Below, in pieces: positions 43,920 through 52,784 of a DNA stretch of 64,000 nt. The translations under genes were made by a program, and so were the position numbers. Under the pieces are notes generated by a model. It made no database searches. It saw only the letters and a list, made by a program, of their open reading frames with translations, and was not told the DNA's origin. The number at the start of each line of letters is the position of its first letter. Within the stretch, counting starts at the first letter, position 1. Source of the DNA: Cryobacterium frigoriphilum (lineage in GTDB: Bacteria; Actinomycetota; Actinomycetes; Actinomycetales; Microbacteriaceae); contig NZ_SOHE01000041.1 of the NCBI RefSeq assembly GCF_004403305.1, positions 62,001-126,000 of the forward strand, written 5' to 3'.

Positions 43920-45156
43920 GCGCGTCATCGCCCGCGTGCAGGGCCGCGAATCGGTCCCACTCCGCGAGCAGCCGGGCAATCGCAGCGTGAAACCGGGCGG
44001 TGGCGCTGCCGGGCGTGGTGTCGCCGAAGTAGCGGGTGACCCAGGAGGTCAGGCGCGCCCTGGCCGGACCGTCGACCGCGAGGGCATCCAGGGCTTCGAT
44101 GATGTCGCCGGTCTGTACGGCGTAGAGCCATTCACAGTCGGAGAGGTATCCGCTCGTGTCGATCTCGGCCGCTGGATCGACCGGGCGGGTCACCATGAGC
44201 GGTTTTCCGGTCGCCAGACGGTCATAGACCATGGCTGAGATGTCGACAATGGCAACGTCGGCCGCGACCAGCTGCCAGCCGAGGTCCGGACCATCGTCGT
44301 AGACGTGTTGGGCCGTGGCATCCCGCGCGTTGGCCGCGGCAATCGCGGCGATGATGCGCCGGTTCGCGGCTCCGTACTCGGGGTCGGCGACCCCGCTGCG
44401 CGGGTGTGGACGATAGATCACCCGGTGTCGACCGCTCGCGAGCAGCGCCGTCACCAGAGCGACACCGTGGGTGGCGACGGAACCGTACGACGCCGACGGG
44501 CGGTCCCCCTCCCAGGTGGGCGCGTAGAGCACCACCGTGCGGTCGTCGGGGGTATAGGGTACATCGCGGGAGAAGTGGTCGGCCTGCGGGCGCCCAATGG
44601 GCAGGGCACGCTTGTCGAAGTCGTAGTCCCACAGCACCCGGTTCAGGCGCGCGAGGGCGGCATCGCCCGCAACGAAGGCGTAGTCGTAGGCCTTGAACTG
44701 ATTGGTCAGCATGTACATCTTGTCGCTCTCACCGTGGTTGATGAAAACATGCCAGCGCCGTCCGTAGCGCATCATCTGAAAGTTGCGCGGGTTCTGGTTG
44801 ACGTACAAGACAATACGGATGTCCTGTTCCTCGATGATGTGCTCGAGGTCGGATACCTTGCGCACGTAGGCAACCGGTACCGGCGACTCTTCCATGAGCA
44901 TGACCGTGCCGCCGGCGGTGCGGCTCAACACGACGACCGGCCAGGTCTCGGCGAGGACGGCGAGCGGCTTGTACCACTGACGCATCTGGTACATGTTGAC
45001 GGGGCCGTCGGCGAAGTAAACCGCGACCTTGAACCGCTTGGGTTCAAAGGGGGTTCGCGCGTTCATGCGCCCGGAGAGCCGGCGATCTGCGATGCGCGAG
45101 TGCACGGCATCCCGAACGAGTTTTACCGCGAGGCGGGCGTCCTTCTGAATATCCAC
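43864..45156 (-). CDS. CDP-glycerol glycerophosphotransferase family protein (TagF/TagB-like)
   Basis: 430 residues. GTG 45156 is chosen over TTG 45159 because TAGGCT lies exactly 6 nt upstream. FINHGESDKMYM is the first His motif of the family, and VVLYAPTWEGDRPSASYGS plus VIYRPHPRSG is the second. DVAIVDISAMVYDRLATGKPLMV matches the usual DxSSxxFD region with a changed Asp-Ile-Ser. It transfers polyol-phosphate units to a wall polymer. The 3' end overlaps the convergent EcsC-like gene by 56 bp. Confidence 0.88.
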   Translation of the reverse strand: MDIQKDARLAVKLVRDAVHSRIADRRLSGRMNARTPFEPKRFKVAVYFADGPVNMYQMRQWYKPLAVLAETWPVVVLSRTAGGTVMLMEESPVPVAYVRKVSDLEHIIEEQDIRIVLYVNQNPRNFQMMRYGRRWHVFINHGESDKMYMLTNQFKAYDYAFVAGDAALARLNRVLWDYDFDKRALPIGRPQADHFSRDVPYTPDDRTVVLYAPTWEGDRPSASYGSVATHGVALVTALLASGRHRVIYRPHPRSGVADPEYGAANRRIIAAIAAANARDATAQHVYDDGPDLGWQLVAADVAIVDISAMVYDRLATGKPLMVTRPVDPAAEIDTSGYLSDCEWLYAVQTGDIIEALDALAVDGPARARLTSWVTRYFGDTTPGSATARFHAAIARLLAEWDRFAALHAGDDALSPYAERSTDGTVATDEG

Positions 45157-45162
45157 CAATTG

Positions 45163-45168
45163 AGCCTA
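45163..45168 (-). promoter_or_regulatory. Candidate -10 of the TagF-like gene (leaderless)
   Basis: TAGGCT on the minus strand, 6 nt before GTG 45156. Confidence 0.45.
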
Positions 45169-45187
45169 CCGTCCGGTTCGTCTGCGC

Positions 45188-45262
45188 GATCGGCGCCCAG
45201 ACCATCGGTGCCCAGTCGATCGGTGCCCAGTCGATCGGTGCCCAGTCGATCGATGCTCAGAC
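45188..45262. repeat. Tandem repeat, 5 x 15 bp
   Basis: Units of gatcggtgcccagtc lie between the TagF-like gene and the next glycosyltransferase. The stop codon of the latter (45257-45259) is within the array. Confidence 0.9.
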
Positions 45263-46156
45263 GATCGGCAGCCGTCCGGCGCGGGTCATGCGCCAGACCG
45301 TGCGCATCGAGAGTGGCCGCCGCGGGCCGGGATCGCTGCGCCACCCCTCACTCCAGCCGCCGAACCAGGCACGCAGGGCGGTGGGGTTGCGTGCCCAGCG
45401 CAGTGCCTGAATCGCCGTCCACGCTCCGACGTACAGCGGAACGAACGGCAGCGGCAGGTTGCGGCGAGCCAGCCAAACCCGGTTTCGGGCGTTGAGCCGG
45501 TAGTAGTCGGCGTGCCGGGTTTGTTGGATGACCGGGTGATTGGCCTCGAGATCGCCCGCGTACCAGACCCGCAGGCCCTGATCCCAGACTCGCCAGGCCA
45601 GTTCGATGCCCTCGTGAGCGTAGAAGAACGGCTCGGCCCAGCCATCCGTTTTCAGAAAAACCGCGCGGGGCAGCAGCACGGCTCCCTCCCAGACCGAGAA
45701 CACCGGCCCGGACTCGGTCGCGAGTCCCTTGCGAATTCGCGGAATCCAGCGCCGCGGCGACGCGATGCCGGTGGGGTCGGTGACCCGAGGCTGCAGCAGC
45801 CCGATGCTCGGATCCGCCCGCAGCGTGTTAATGGCGCTGAGCAGAAATGCGGGGTCGGGAATGCTGGCATCGTCGTCGAGAAAGAACAGGTACTCCCCGG
45901 CTACGAGCGGCACGCCCCGGTTGCGGCCGGCCGGAATTCCGAGGTTCTCAGCCAGGCCGAGCGCCCGCACACCGTGCGGGAGGCCGGCGGGCTGCCATCC
46001 GTTTCCCACACAGACCACGTCGAGCTGCACGCCCTGCTGCGCCAGAATGCTGCGGATGCCGCGCTCCAGGTCCCGGGGACGGGTGCCCTGGGTGAGCACC
46101 ACGACCCCGACCGTCGGCAGCGGCGGGGCCGTGGGTGCGGTCTCAGGAACGAACAC
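45257..46156 (-). CDS. Glycosyltransferase family 2
   Basis: 299 residues. VGVVVLTQGTRPRDLERGIRSILAQ and GEYLFFLDDDASIPDPAFL (DDD metal motif near residue 96) show a GT-A fold. HEGIELAWRVWDQGLRVWYAGDLEANHP is the acceptor-site region of rhamnosyl-type GT2 enzymes. It overlaps the CDP-alcohol phosphatidyltransferase gene by 14 bp and belongs to the wall-polymer operon. The sugar is unknown. Confidence 0.88.
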   Translation of the reverse strand: MFVPETAPTAPPLPTVGVVVLTQGTRPRDLERGIRSILAQQGVQLDVVCVGNGWQPAGLPHGVRALGLAENLGIPAGRNRGVPLVAGEYLFFLDDDASIPDPAFLLSAINTLRADPSIGLLQPRVTDPTGIASPRRWIPRIRKGLATESGPVFSVWEGAVLLPRAVFLKTDGWAEPFFYAHEGIELAWRVWDQGLRVWYAGDLEANHPVIQQTRHADYYRLNARNRVWLARRNLPLPFVPLYVGAWTAIQALRWARNPTALRAWFGGWSEGWRSDPGPRRPLSMRTVWRMTRAGRLPIV

Positions 46157-46970
46157 GCTTCGACGCCATAATCGCCACGAAATGACCGATCAGCGACAGA
46201 AAAGCCAGAGGCACGATGGCGAACAGCACGACCCGGTCGACAATCGGCTGGCCGAAGATCAGGCCGACGACGGCTGCGGCGAAGATGACCATGGTCAGCT
46301 CAACGGAGTGGTACAGGCGGTGAAAGGGCAGGAACCGCGCGAACTTGCGAGCCCTGGCCAGCAGGCTCGAGGTCGGCGTCTTCTCGCCATGGGTGTCGGC
46401 GAGTTTTGTCAGTCCCGCGTTGGCACGGGCCACGTGCACCATGTCGTTGAGTGCCTTGTTCAGCACGATGATCAACGCGAGCATCAGGCCGAGCGTGGTG
46501 AAGAGATAGTCCGCGGGCGCTTCGAAGGGGTATGCGGCGGCCCGAATGCCGAGGGCGATGGGAATCAGGGCCTCGGTCGAGTAATGCCCGACCTTGTCCA
46601 GAAACACCCCGGCCGGGGAGGACGTGCGGCGCCACCGGGCGACCTCGCCATCGCAGCAGTCGATGAGCATCTGCAGCTGCCCCAGCACGAGGGCCAGCAG
46701 GGCGCCCCCGATGCCCGGAATCAACAGCGCGGCGGCGGTCGACCAGCCGACCAGAATCATGAGCGCGGTCACGCCGTTGGCCGAAATGCGGGTCTTGAGC
46801 AGCATCCAGGTCACGTACGGCGACAGGTCGCGCAGGTACAGCGAGGCGGTCCAGTGCTCGGCGTTCGCGCGCAGGCGAACCTCGGGCGGCTGCGCCACGC
46901 GGCGCAGCTCGGCGATGGACGACGGCCGGTCGGAGTGAGGGCGAGCGGATGCGGGTGAACCGGGTGTCAT
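46143..46970 (-). CDS. CDP-alcohol phosphatidyltransferase family protein
   Basis: 275 residues from ATG 46970. The signature D-G-x2-A-R-x8-G-x3-D-x3-D is present as DGEVARWRRTSSPAGVFLDKVGH, with the last Asp replaced by His. Several membrane helices surround it. It transfers a phospho-alcohol from a CDP-alcohol to an acceptor lipid or sugar alcohol, perhaps the lipid anchor of the polymer. Operon with the flanking GT2 genes. Confidence 0.85.
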   Translation of the reverse strand: MTPGSPASARPHSDRPSSIAELRRVAQPPEVRLRANAEHWTASLYLRDLSPYVTWMLLKTRISANGVTALMILVGWSTAAALLIPGIGGALLALVLGQLQMLIDCCDGEVARWRRTSSPAGVFLDKVGHYSTEALIPIALGIRAAAYPFEAPADYLFTTLGLMLALIIVLNKALNDMVHVARANAGLTKLADTHGEKTPTSSLLARARKFARFLPFHRLYHSVELTMVIFAAAVVGLIFGQPIVDRVVLFAIVPLAFLSLIGHFVAIMASKRVRS

Positions 46971-46972
46971 GG

Positions 46973-48031
46973 TCACCTTCCGGTGTGAGCGCTGATGTTG
47001 CGGGTGAAGGTCAGGTAGCCGAGCACGAAACCGATCCCCCAGCAGAAGTGGATGCAGGGCAAGACTACGAGGAACCGCAGGGCAGTGCGAAATTCGTCTC
47101 GTCGCGACGCCGTGGCCGCCAACACGATTGCGAGGTATCCGAGTGGGGGAACCCACCCAAGAAGCAGCCAGGGGGTGTGCGCGAGCGCGAGCTGCACGAG
47201 GCCACCGAGTCCGGCCACCGTGCCGAGGAACACCGCGAGCACCATGGCGGGCGGAATGAAGTAGCGGATGCCGTTGGCTTCGGGAAACCGTCTGGCCAGT
47301 TCGCCGCGCCACAGCCCCGTCGAGAGCATTTGACGCGCCAGCCGGGAGACGCTCGGTCGCGGCCGGTAGAGCACCTTCAGGCGGGGTGTGAACCAGACCG
47401 ACCCACCGGTCTCACGCAGGCGCCGGTTCAGCTCCCAGTCCTGGCCGCGCTTGATGTTCTCGTCGAAGAGTCCGACCCGAAACAGGCTCTCGGTTCTGAA
47501 ACATCCGAGGTAGACCGTTTCGGCTTCACCCTCTGGGCCCCCCACGTGCAGCGGGGTACCGCCCAGACCGATGCGGGTGCCGTAGGCGCGGGCGACGGCC
47601 TTCTCGAAGGGGCTCACGCCCTGCGCGTCCATGATGCCACCGACGTTGTCGGCTCCGGTGCGCTCGAGGGTCTCGACCGCGATGCGGGCGTAGTCGGCAG
47701 GAAGCACCGAGTGAGCGTCGACGCGAATGATGATGGGGTACTGCGAGGCGCGGATGGCGGTGTTCAGGCCAGCGGGGGTCGAGCCGACCTCGTTGGCCAC
47801 CACACGAATACGGGAATCAACCGCGGCCATCTCTTCGACCAGTTCGGTGGTGCCGTCGATGCTCGGGCCGAGGGCCAGGGTGACCTCGAAGGGACCGGCG
47901 TAGTCCTGGGTGAGCAGACTTGCCACGGCGTCGCGCACGTGACTGGCCTCGTTGAGCACCGGCATGACGTACGACACACCGGGCAGCTCGGGCGCGCTCC
48001 CTGTTCGGTCACTCCCCTGTCGGTCATGCAC
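46973..48031 (-). CDS. Glycosyltransferase family 2 with C-terminal membrane helices
   Basis: 352 residues. SYVMPVLNEASHVRDAVASLLTQ, IIIRVDAHSVLPADY (DxH instead of DxD) and the GQDWELNRRLRETGGSVWFTPRLKVLYRPR block place it with ExoA-like GT2 enzymes. Two C-terminal hydrophobic segments near 265-345 anchor it. First gene of the operon 48031-45257, 2 bp before the next start. The start MHDRQGSD is a plausible ATG. Confidence 0.88.
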   Translation of the reverse strand: MHDRQGSDRTGSAPELPGVSYVMPVLNEASHVRDAVASLLTQDYAGPFEVTLALGPSIDGTTELVEEMAAVDSRIRVVANEVGSTPAGLNTAIRASQYPIIIRVDAHSVLPADYARIAVETLERTGADNVGGIMDAQGVSPFEKAVARAYGTRIGLGGTPLHVGGPEGEAETVYLGCFRTESLFRVGLFDENIKRGQDWELNRRLRETGGSVWFTPRLKVLYRPRPSVSRLARQMLSTGLWRGELARRFPEANGIRYFIPPAMVLAVFLGTVAGLGGLVQLALAHTPWLLLGWVPPLGYLAIVLAATASRRDEFRTALRFLVVLPCIHFCWGIGFVLGYLTFTRNISAHTGR

Positions 48032-48125
48032 CTGGCTGGCCAGCTTTCCGGTTGAGGGGTAGGACGATAGAGCCTATCAGTCGGTCTCCCGCACGCATGC
48101 TCACACCCGCGGCCGCACGCACACA

Positions 48126-48160
48126 CAGCTGCGCCGCCGGGGTGACCGGCGGCGCAGCTG
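48126..48160 (-). terminator. Terminator downstream of the HtrA-type protease gene
   Basis: Perfect 15-bp arms (cagctgcgccgccgg / ccggcggcgcagctg) with a GGTGA loop, 39 bp beyond the stop. GC-rich with no T-run. Confidence 0.6.
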
Positions 48161-48198
48161 GCGGGAGCCAGGAAGGATTGGCCCGTGGAGCCGGGTGC

Positions 48199-49890
48199 TT
48201 AGCTTGCGAGCTCCCCCACGGTGACAGACACGGTAACCGATTTGCCATCGCGTACATACGTGAGGTCTGCGGTGCCGCCCGCCGGAAGCACCCGCACCTG
48301 AGCGGTGAGGTCGTTTGAATCGGTGATCGGTACGCCGTTGAAGTTGGTGACGATGTCGCCCTTCTCCAGTCCGGCCTTCTCGGCTGCTCCGCCCGAGCTG
48401 ACCTCGCTGATCAGCGCGCCGACGGTCGTGCTGCTCGCATCACTCGAAGCGGTCGTCACGCTTGCGCCCAGCAGGCCGTGGGTGGCGACGCCGTCGCTGA
48501 TCAGTTCCTCGGAGATGCGCTTGGCAAAGTTCGAGGGAATGGAGAAGCCCACGCCGATGCTGCCGGCGGCGGTGGATGAGCTGCCGCCCGCGTTGGCGAT
48601 CGCCACGTTGATCCCGATCAGCTCGCCCTGTCCGTTGAGCAGGGCACCGCCGGAGTTGCCGGGGTTGATCGCGGCATCCGTCTGAATCACCGGCAGCGAG
48701 ATGCTGCTGTTGGCGGTGGGCGCCTGAGTGGATTCGGAGCCGTCAGGGTTGGGAATATCGAAATTCCAGAAATCGAAGGGGCTCTGGCCGCTGTCATCGG
48801 GAACGGTTTCATCGGGCGTCGCGGGGGCCGCCGAGGAGGCGACCGTGATGCTGCGGTTGAGGGCGCTCACGATTCCGTTGGTGACGGTACCCGAGAGGCC
48901 CAGCGGAGCACCGATGGCGATGGCGGTGTCGCCGACGTTGAGCTTGCTCGAATCGGCAAAGTCAATCGGGGTGAGTCCGCTGGCGTTGTCGAGTTTGATC
49001 ACGGCAAGGTCTGAAATCGGATCGGTGCCCACCACGGTCGCGCTGTAGAGCTTGCCGTCGTCGGCCTTGACCTGAACGGCGACGTCGGAGACGGCACCGT
49101 CGAGGGTGACCACGTGGGTATTGGTGAGCACGTAGCCGTCGGCGCTGAGGATGACGCCGGAACCGGTGCCGCCCTCCTGGCCGCTCGCGACCTCGATCGT
49201 CACGACGCTCGGCGACGCCTTGGCTGCCACGGCGGTGATCTGGTTGACGCTCTCGGTATTGTTGACGACCACATTGCTCGGGCCGGTGGCGTCGCTCACT
49301 TCGATGCCGTTGCCGCGGCCGGAGTCGGCGAGCGCGTAGATGCCGGCACCGGAGACTCCTCCGACGAGGGCGCCAATGGCGAGCGCGGCGATCAGCGCGA
49401 CGCTGTTCTTGCGTCGTGCGGGGTCTTTCGGCCCGGGGCCGCTCGGCTGGCCGGTCTCGGTCGCGTATCCCTGCTGCGCGAGGTACGGCGGGTAAGCGAG
49501 GGTCTCGGCACCGGCGGGAGCAACGGCGATCGGGCGGCCGAAAGCGTCTCGCGGGTAATCGACCGCAGAGCCGCCGGCAGGCAGTGCGGCGGTCGGGTAG
49601 GCCACGGTGTCCGCGGTGCGGTCGACGGATGCGCCCGCACCGGTCTCGTGGTCCGGCTGCGGGTTCTGCTGCTGCGGGTTCTGCTGCTGCGGGTTCTGCT
49701 GCGGAGCTGCTTCTACGGGGTGAACCGGCTGAAACGGCTGCACGGGGGCTGCCTCAACCTGGTTGGCCTCAGCCTGCTGGTTGGCCTCAGCCTGCTGGTT
49801 GGCCTCAGCCTGCTGGTTGGCCTCAGTGGGGTTGGCCTCAGTCGGGATCGGTTCAGGAATGTTGCCCGGTTCCTTGGTGCTGTCAGTCAT
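48199..49890 (-). CDS. HtrA/DegP-type membrane-anchored serine protease
   Basis: 563 residues from ATG 49890 (AAGGAG site). The N-terminal cytoplasmic 155 residues are Gln/Glu/Ala/Pro-rich with three or four NQQAEA repeats and QNPQQ repeats. One membrane helix follows (SVALIAALAIGALVGGVSGAG, about 159-180). The trypsin-like domain has TNTHVV (His near 259), SDLAVIKL (Asp) and INPGNSGGAL (Ser near 411). A C-terminal PDZ domain starts near residue 470. It degrades or senses misfolded proteins outside the membrane. Confidence 0.92.
   Translation of the reverse strand: MTDSTKEPGNIPEPIPTEANPTEANQQAEANQQAEANQQAEANQVEAAPVQPFQPVHPVEAAPQQNPQQQNPQQQNPQPDHETGAGASVDRTADTVAYPTAALPAGGSAVDYPRDAFGRPIAVAPAGAETLAYPPYLAQQGYATETGQPSGPGPKDPARRKNSVALIAALAIGALVGGVSGAGIYALADSGRGNGIEVSDATGPSNVVVNNTESVNQITAVAAKASPSVVTIEVASGQEGGTGSGVILSADGYVLTNTHVVTLDGAVSDVAVQVKADDGKLYSATVVGTDPISDLAVIKLDNASGLTPIDFADSSKLNVGDTAIAIGAPLGLSGTVTNGIVSALNRSITVASSAAPATPDETVPDDSGQSPFDFWNFDIPNPDGSESTQAPTANSSISLPVIQTDAAINPGNSGGALLNGQGELIGINVAIANAGGSSSTAAGSIGVGFSIPSNFAKRISEELISDGVATHGLLGASVTTASSDASSTTVGALISEVSSGGAAEKAGLEKGDIVTNFNGVPITDSNDLTAQVRVLPAGGTADLTYVRDGKSVTVSVTVGELAS
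49763..49840. repeat. Tandem repeat, about 4 x 18 bp, coding
   Basis: Units of ttggcctcagcctgctgg encode NQQAEA near the N-terminus of the protease. A second 15-bp array at about 49668-49705 encodes QNPQQ. Confidence 0.9.
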
Positions 49891-49960
49891 GGGGTGCTCC
49901 TTCCAAGCTGTGCCAGCCTTGCGCCTCAACCTGAGCGTTTGGTATGCGCAAACTGGGAGC

Positions 49961-50040
49961 ATTCAATGTCGACACCGTGCATTCAATGTCGACACCGTGC
50001 ATTCAATGTCGACACCGTGCATTCAATGTCGACGCCGTGA
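49961..50040. repeat. Tandem repeat, 4 x 20 bp, in the divergent promoter region
   Basis: Three exact copies of attcaatgtcgacaccgtgc and a fourth with two changes. Each has a GTCGAC palindrome, so the sites recur every 20 bp, close to two helical turns. The array lies between the protease and aminotransferase genes. Confidence 0.95.
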
Positions 50041-50084
50041 CGTTGCGCAGTGCTCGTTCACTCATAGTGCCACGGGGAATGTCA

Positions 50085-50090
50085 TAGGTT
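50085..50090 (+). promoter_or_regulatory. Candidate -10 of the aminotransferase transcript
   Basis: TAGGTT, 6 nt before an ATG at 50097 that opens a 12-codon leader ORF. Confidence 0.4.
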
Positions 50091-50096
50091 GGAAGG

Positions 50097-50135
50097 ATGC
50101 TGATTCTCATGAGATCCGTCGGGCCTGGCGCATGA
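50097..50135 (+). CDS. Putative 12-residue leader peptide
   Basis: ATG 50097 opens MLILMRSVGPGA and stops at TGA 50133-50135, which overlaps the aminotransferase ATG (50132). The -10-like TAGGTT 6 nt upstream fits a leaderless start. No regulatory codon bias is seen. Coding is inferred from position only. Confidence 0.35.
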   Translation: MLILMRSVGPGA

Positions 50136-51331
50136 CAGTTTCGGGCGCGTGGCGCCGAACGGCCAGGGGCGCCGGACTACTTGCCGACGACGGCAGCGTC
50201 GCGGCCAGTATCTTCGCCGAAATGAGTGCCCTCGCGGTGCGCACGGGAGCGCTCAACCTGGGCCAGGGTTTCCCCGATGAGGATGGCCCGCCTGAGGTAC
50301 TCGAGGCCGCGCAGCGCGCCATCCGCGACGGCATGAACCAGTACCCGCCGGGACGCGGCCTGCCGGTTCTGCGCGACGCGATAGCGCGGCACCAGAAGCG
50401 CTTCTACGGGCTCGATCTCGATGCCGACCGGCAGATCCTCGTGACGGCCGGCGCCACCGAGGCGCTCGCGGCGACAATTCTGGCGCTGCTCGAGCCCGGC
50501 GACGAGGTGGTCACCTTCGAGCCGTTCTACGATGCCTACGGTGGCCTGATAGCCCTGGGCGGCGGCATCCATCGCACGGTCCCGCTGCGGGCGCCGCACT
50601 TTCAACCCGACCTCGACGAGTTGCGGGCGGCCGTCACCGACAAGACGCGGCTCATCCTGATCAACGATCCGCACAACCCGACCGGTGCCGTCTTCTCTGC
50701 CGAGACCCGTGCCCTGATTGTGGAACTGGCCCACCGGCACGACGCCCTGATCGTGACGGACGAGGTGTATGAGCACCTCACCTTCGGTGCGGCACACGTG
50801 CCGATCAGCACGCTGCCGGGCGCGTGGGAGCGTACCATTACGATCTCCTCGGGTGGCAAGACGTTCAGCACCACCGGCTGGAAGGTCGGCTGGCTGAGCG
50901 CACCGGCGCATCTCGTGACCGCCATTCTCGCGGTCAAACAGTTTCTCACCTACGTCAACGGGGCTCCCTTTCAGCCCGCGATGGCGGTGGGGCTCGACCT
51001 GCCGGACAGCTATTTCACCGGTATCGCCGACGTGCTGCGCTCCAAGCGTGACACGCTCGCCGAGGGGCTGATCCGAGCCGGATTCACGATCAGCGTGCCG
51101 CAGGGTTCCTATTTCATCGTCGCGGATGCCCGGCCGCTCGGCTACGCGCACGGCGCCGACTTCTGCCGAGCCCTGCCCGGCCTTGCCGGTGTCGTTGCGG
51201 TGCCGATCTCGGCGTTCTGCTCCCCCGCACACCGTCACGAGTACGCCTCGCTCGTGCGCTTCGCCTATTGCAAGACAACGGATGTGCTCACCCAGGCCAC
51301 CCGCAACCTCGCCGCCCTCGCCCCCGCGTAG
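50132..51331 (+). CDS. Pyridoxal-phosphate aminotransferase, class I/II
   Basis: 399 residues from ATG 50132, which overlaps the leader ORF stop. PLP lysine is in ISSGGKTFSTTGWKVGWL near residue 240; the N-terminal LNLGQGFPDEDGPPEV and the NDPHNPTGAVF block are family hallmarks. Close to the YbdL/DapC/kynurenine aminotransferase subgroup. N-succinyl-DAP aminotransferase, methionine or kynurenine transaminase activity cannot be separated by eye. No recognised pathway partner is adjacent. Confidence 0.85.
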   Translation: MTVSGAWRRTARGAGLLADDGSVAASIFAEMSALAVRTGALNLGQGFPDEDGPPEVLEAAQRAIRDGMNQYPPGRGLPVLRDAIARHQKRFYGLDLDADRQILVTAGATEALAATILALLEPGDEVVTFEPFYDAYGGLIALGGGIHRTVPLRAPHFQPDLDELRAAVTDKTRLILINDPHNPTGAVFSAETRALIVELAHRHDALIVTDEVYEHLTFGAAHVPISTLPGAWERTITISSGGKTFSTTGWKVGWLSAPAHLVTAILAVKQFLTYVNGAPFQPAMAVGLDLPDSYFTGIADVLRSKRDTLAEGLIRAGFTISVPQGSYFIVADARPLGYAHGADFCRALPGLAGVVAVPISAFCSPAHRHEYASLVRFAYCKTTDVLTQATRNLAALAPA

Positions 51332-51367
51332 CGCCTAACCCGACCCGACCCGAGCCAGTTTTCCTGC

Positions 51368-51428
51368 CGCGAGAGCGGGTGAATCGTCGGTGAGACTGGG
51401 TCTGACCGACGATTCACCCGCTTTCGCG
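51368..51428. terminator. Long inverted repeat between convergent genes
   Basis: 24-bp arms with one G-U-compatible mismatch (51368-51391 and 51405-51428), and the 13-nt loop itself contains AGAC/GTCT. No T-run follows on either strand. It may be a bidirectional terminator or a dispersed palindromic element. Confidence 0.6.
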
Positions 51429-51458
51429 AGAAGGGCGGGGCGTGGGTGCCGAGGAGGG

Positions 51459-52532
51459 TTAGGAGGCCAGGGCGGGGTAGTCGGTGTAGCCGACGGCTCC
51501 GTCGCCGTAGAAGGTCGCCGCGTTCGGAGCGTTGACCGGCAGGTCCTCGCGCCAGCGGCGCACCAGGTCGGGGTTGGCGATCGCGGGCCGACCAACGACG
51601 ACGGCGTCGGCGTGGCCGTCGCGCACGATGCTCAGGGCCTCGTCACGGCTCGTCACCTCGCCGAAGCCGCTGTTGACGATGAAGGTTCCGTCGAAGCGGG
51701 TGCGCAGCTCCTGCACGAGCGCGCCGGTCGGGTCGGCGTGCAGCACGCTCAGGTAGGCGAGTCCGAGCGGGGCAAGGGCGTCAACGAGTGCGCCGTAGGT
51801 GGCAAGCACGTCGGCGGCGTCGGTCTCGAGCGCGTCCTGGATGTTGTGGGCCGGTGAGATGCGGATGCCGACCTTGCCGGCGCCGATCGCCGCGGCGACC
51901 GCGGTGGTCACCTCAACCACGAAACGGGCACGGTTGGCGGGGGAACCGCCGTAGTTGTCGTCTCGCACGTTAGAGGCCGGCGACAGGAACTCGTGCAGCA
52001 GGTAGCCGTTGGCGCCGTGAATCTCGACTCCGTCGAAGCCGGCGGCGATGGCATCCGTCGACGCCGTGACGAACTCGGCGAGAACGCCGGGCAGTTCGTC
52101 GGGCGTGATGGCGTGCGGCACCGGGTAGGGCTGCTTGCCCGTGCTGGTGCGGGTGTCACCGACGATGGCGATGGCACTCGGTGCCACGACCTCGTAACCG
52201 CCGTTGGTGTCGGAGTGACTGACCCGGCCGGCGTGCATGACCTGGGCGAAGATGCGTCCGCCGGCGGCGTGTACGGAGTCGGTGACGCTCTTCCAGCCGG
52301 CCAGCTGCTCGGGGGTCACGAGACCGGGCTGGCCCGCATAGCCCTGACCGGCGTGGCTCGGGTAGGTCCCCTCTGAGACGATGAGTCCCAGGGTGGCGCG
52401 CTGGGTGTAGTGCTCCACGACGAGCGGGCCGGGAATGCCGAGCGCGCCCGAGCGGGTGCGGGTCAGCGGGGCCATGATCACGCGGTTGGGCAATTCGATG
52501 TCGCCGAGGTTCAGGGGGGAGAAAAGTTTCAC
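51459..52532 (-). CDS. Old Yellow Enzyme family NADH:flavin oxidoreductase
   Basis: 357 residues from GTG 52532 (MKLFSPLNLGDIELPNRVIMAPLTR). QVMHAGRVSH, FDGVEIHGANGYLLHEFLSPASNVRDDNYGGSPANRARF (His/Asn catalytic pair HGAN) and VVVGRPAIANPDLVRRW are OYE signatures. Binds FMN and reduces activated alkenes with NAD(P)H. Resembles N-ethylmaleimide/xenobiotic reductases. Confidence 0.93.
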   Translation of the reverse strand: MKLFSPLNLGDIELPNRVIMAPLTRTRSGALGIPGPLVVEHYTQRATLGLIVSEGTYPSHAGQGYAGQPGLVTPEQLAGWKSVTDSVHAAGGRIFAQVMHAGRVSHSDTNGGYEVVAPSAIAIVGDTRTSTGKQPYPVPHAITPDELPGVLAEFVTASTDAIAAGFDGVEIHGANGYLLHEFLSPASNVRDDNYGGSPANRARFVVEVTTAVAAAIGAGKVGIRISPAHNIQDALETDAADVLATYGALVDALAPLGLAYLSVLHADPTGALVQELRTRFDGTFIVNSGFGEVTSRDEALSIVRDGHADAVVVGRPAIANPDLVRRWREDLPVNAPNAATFYGDGAVGYTDYPALAS

Positions 52533-52784
52533 GAGCCACTCATTCTGTTGATCATGCCATCTGTTGATACGCCGCTGCCTGTTGCTATGCCACTGGCCGT
52601 TGATAAGCAGTTGGGGCCGCAACGGCGAACCCGGCGCACTGGTCGACAACGGCCGCACGGGCGCCCGTATTCCACTCGCGGTACTTCATCAGGCATTTCA
52701 TCAGCCGCTTCTCAGGCACTCCGTGAAGTGGTTCCCGGCGTCGGTCGCTCCAATCCACCGGGGCGTCCGCGACGAACCTGTTAC

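Noticed and set aside
49961-50040. CRISPR array
   Set aside because: Repeats are directly adjacent with no unique spacers, and no cas genes are in the window. The same holds for the array at 56206-56295.
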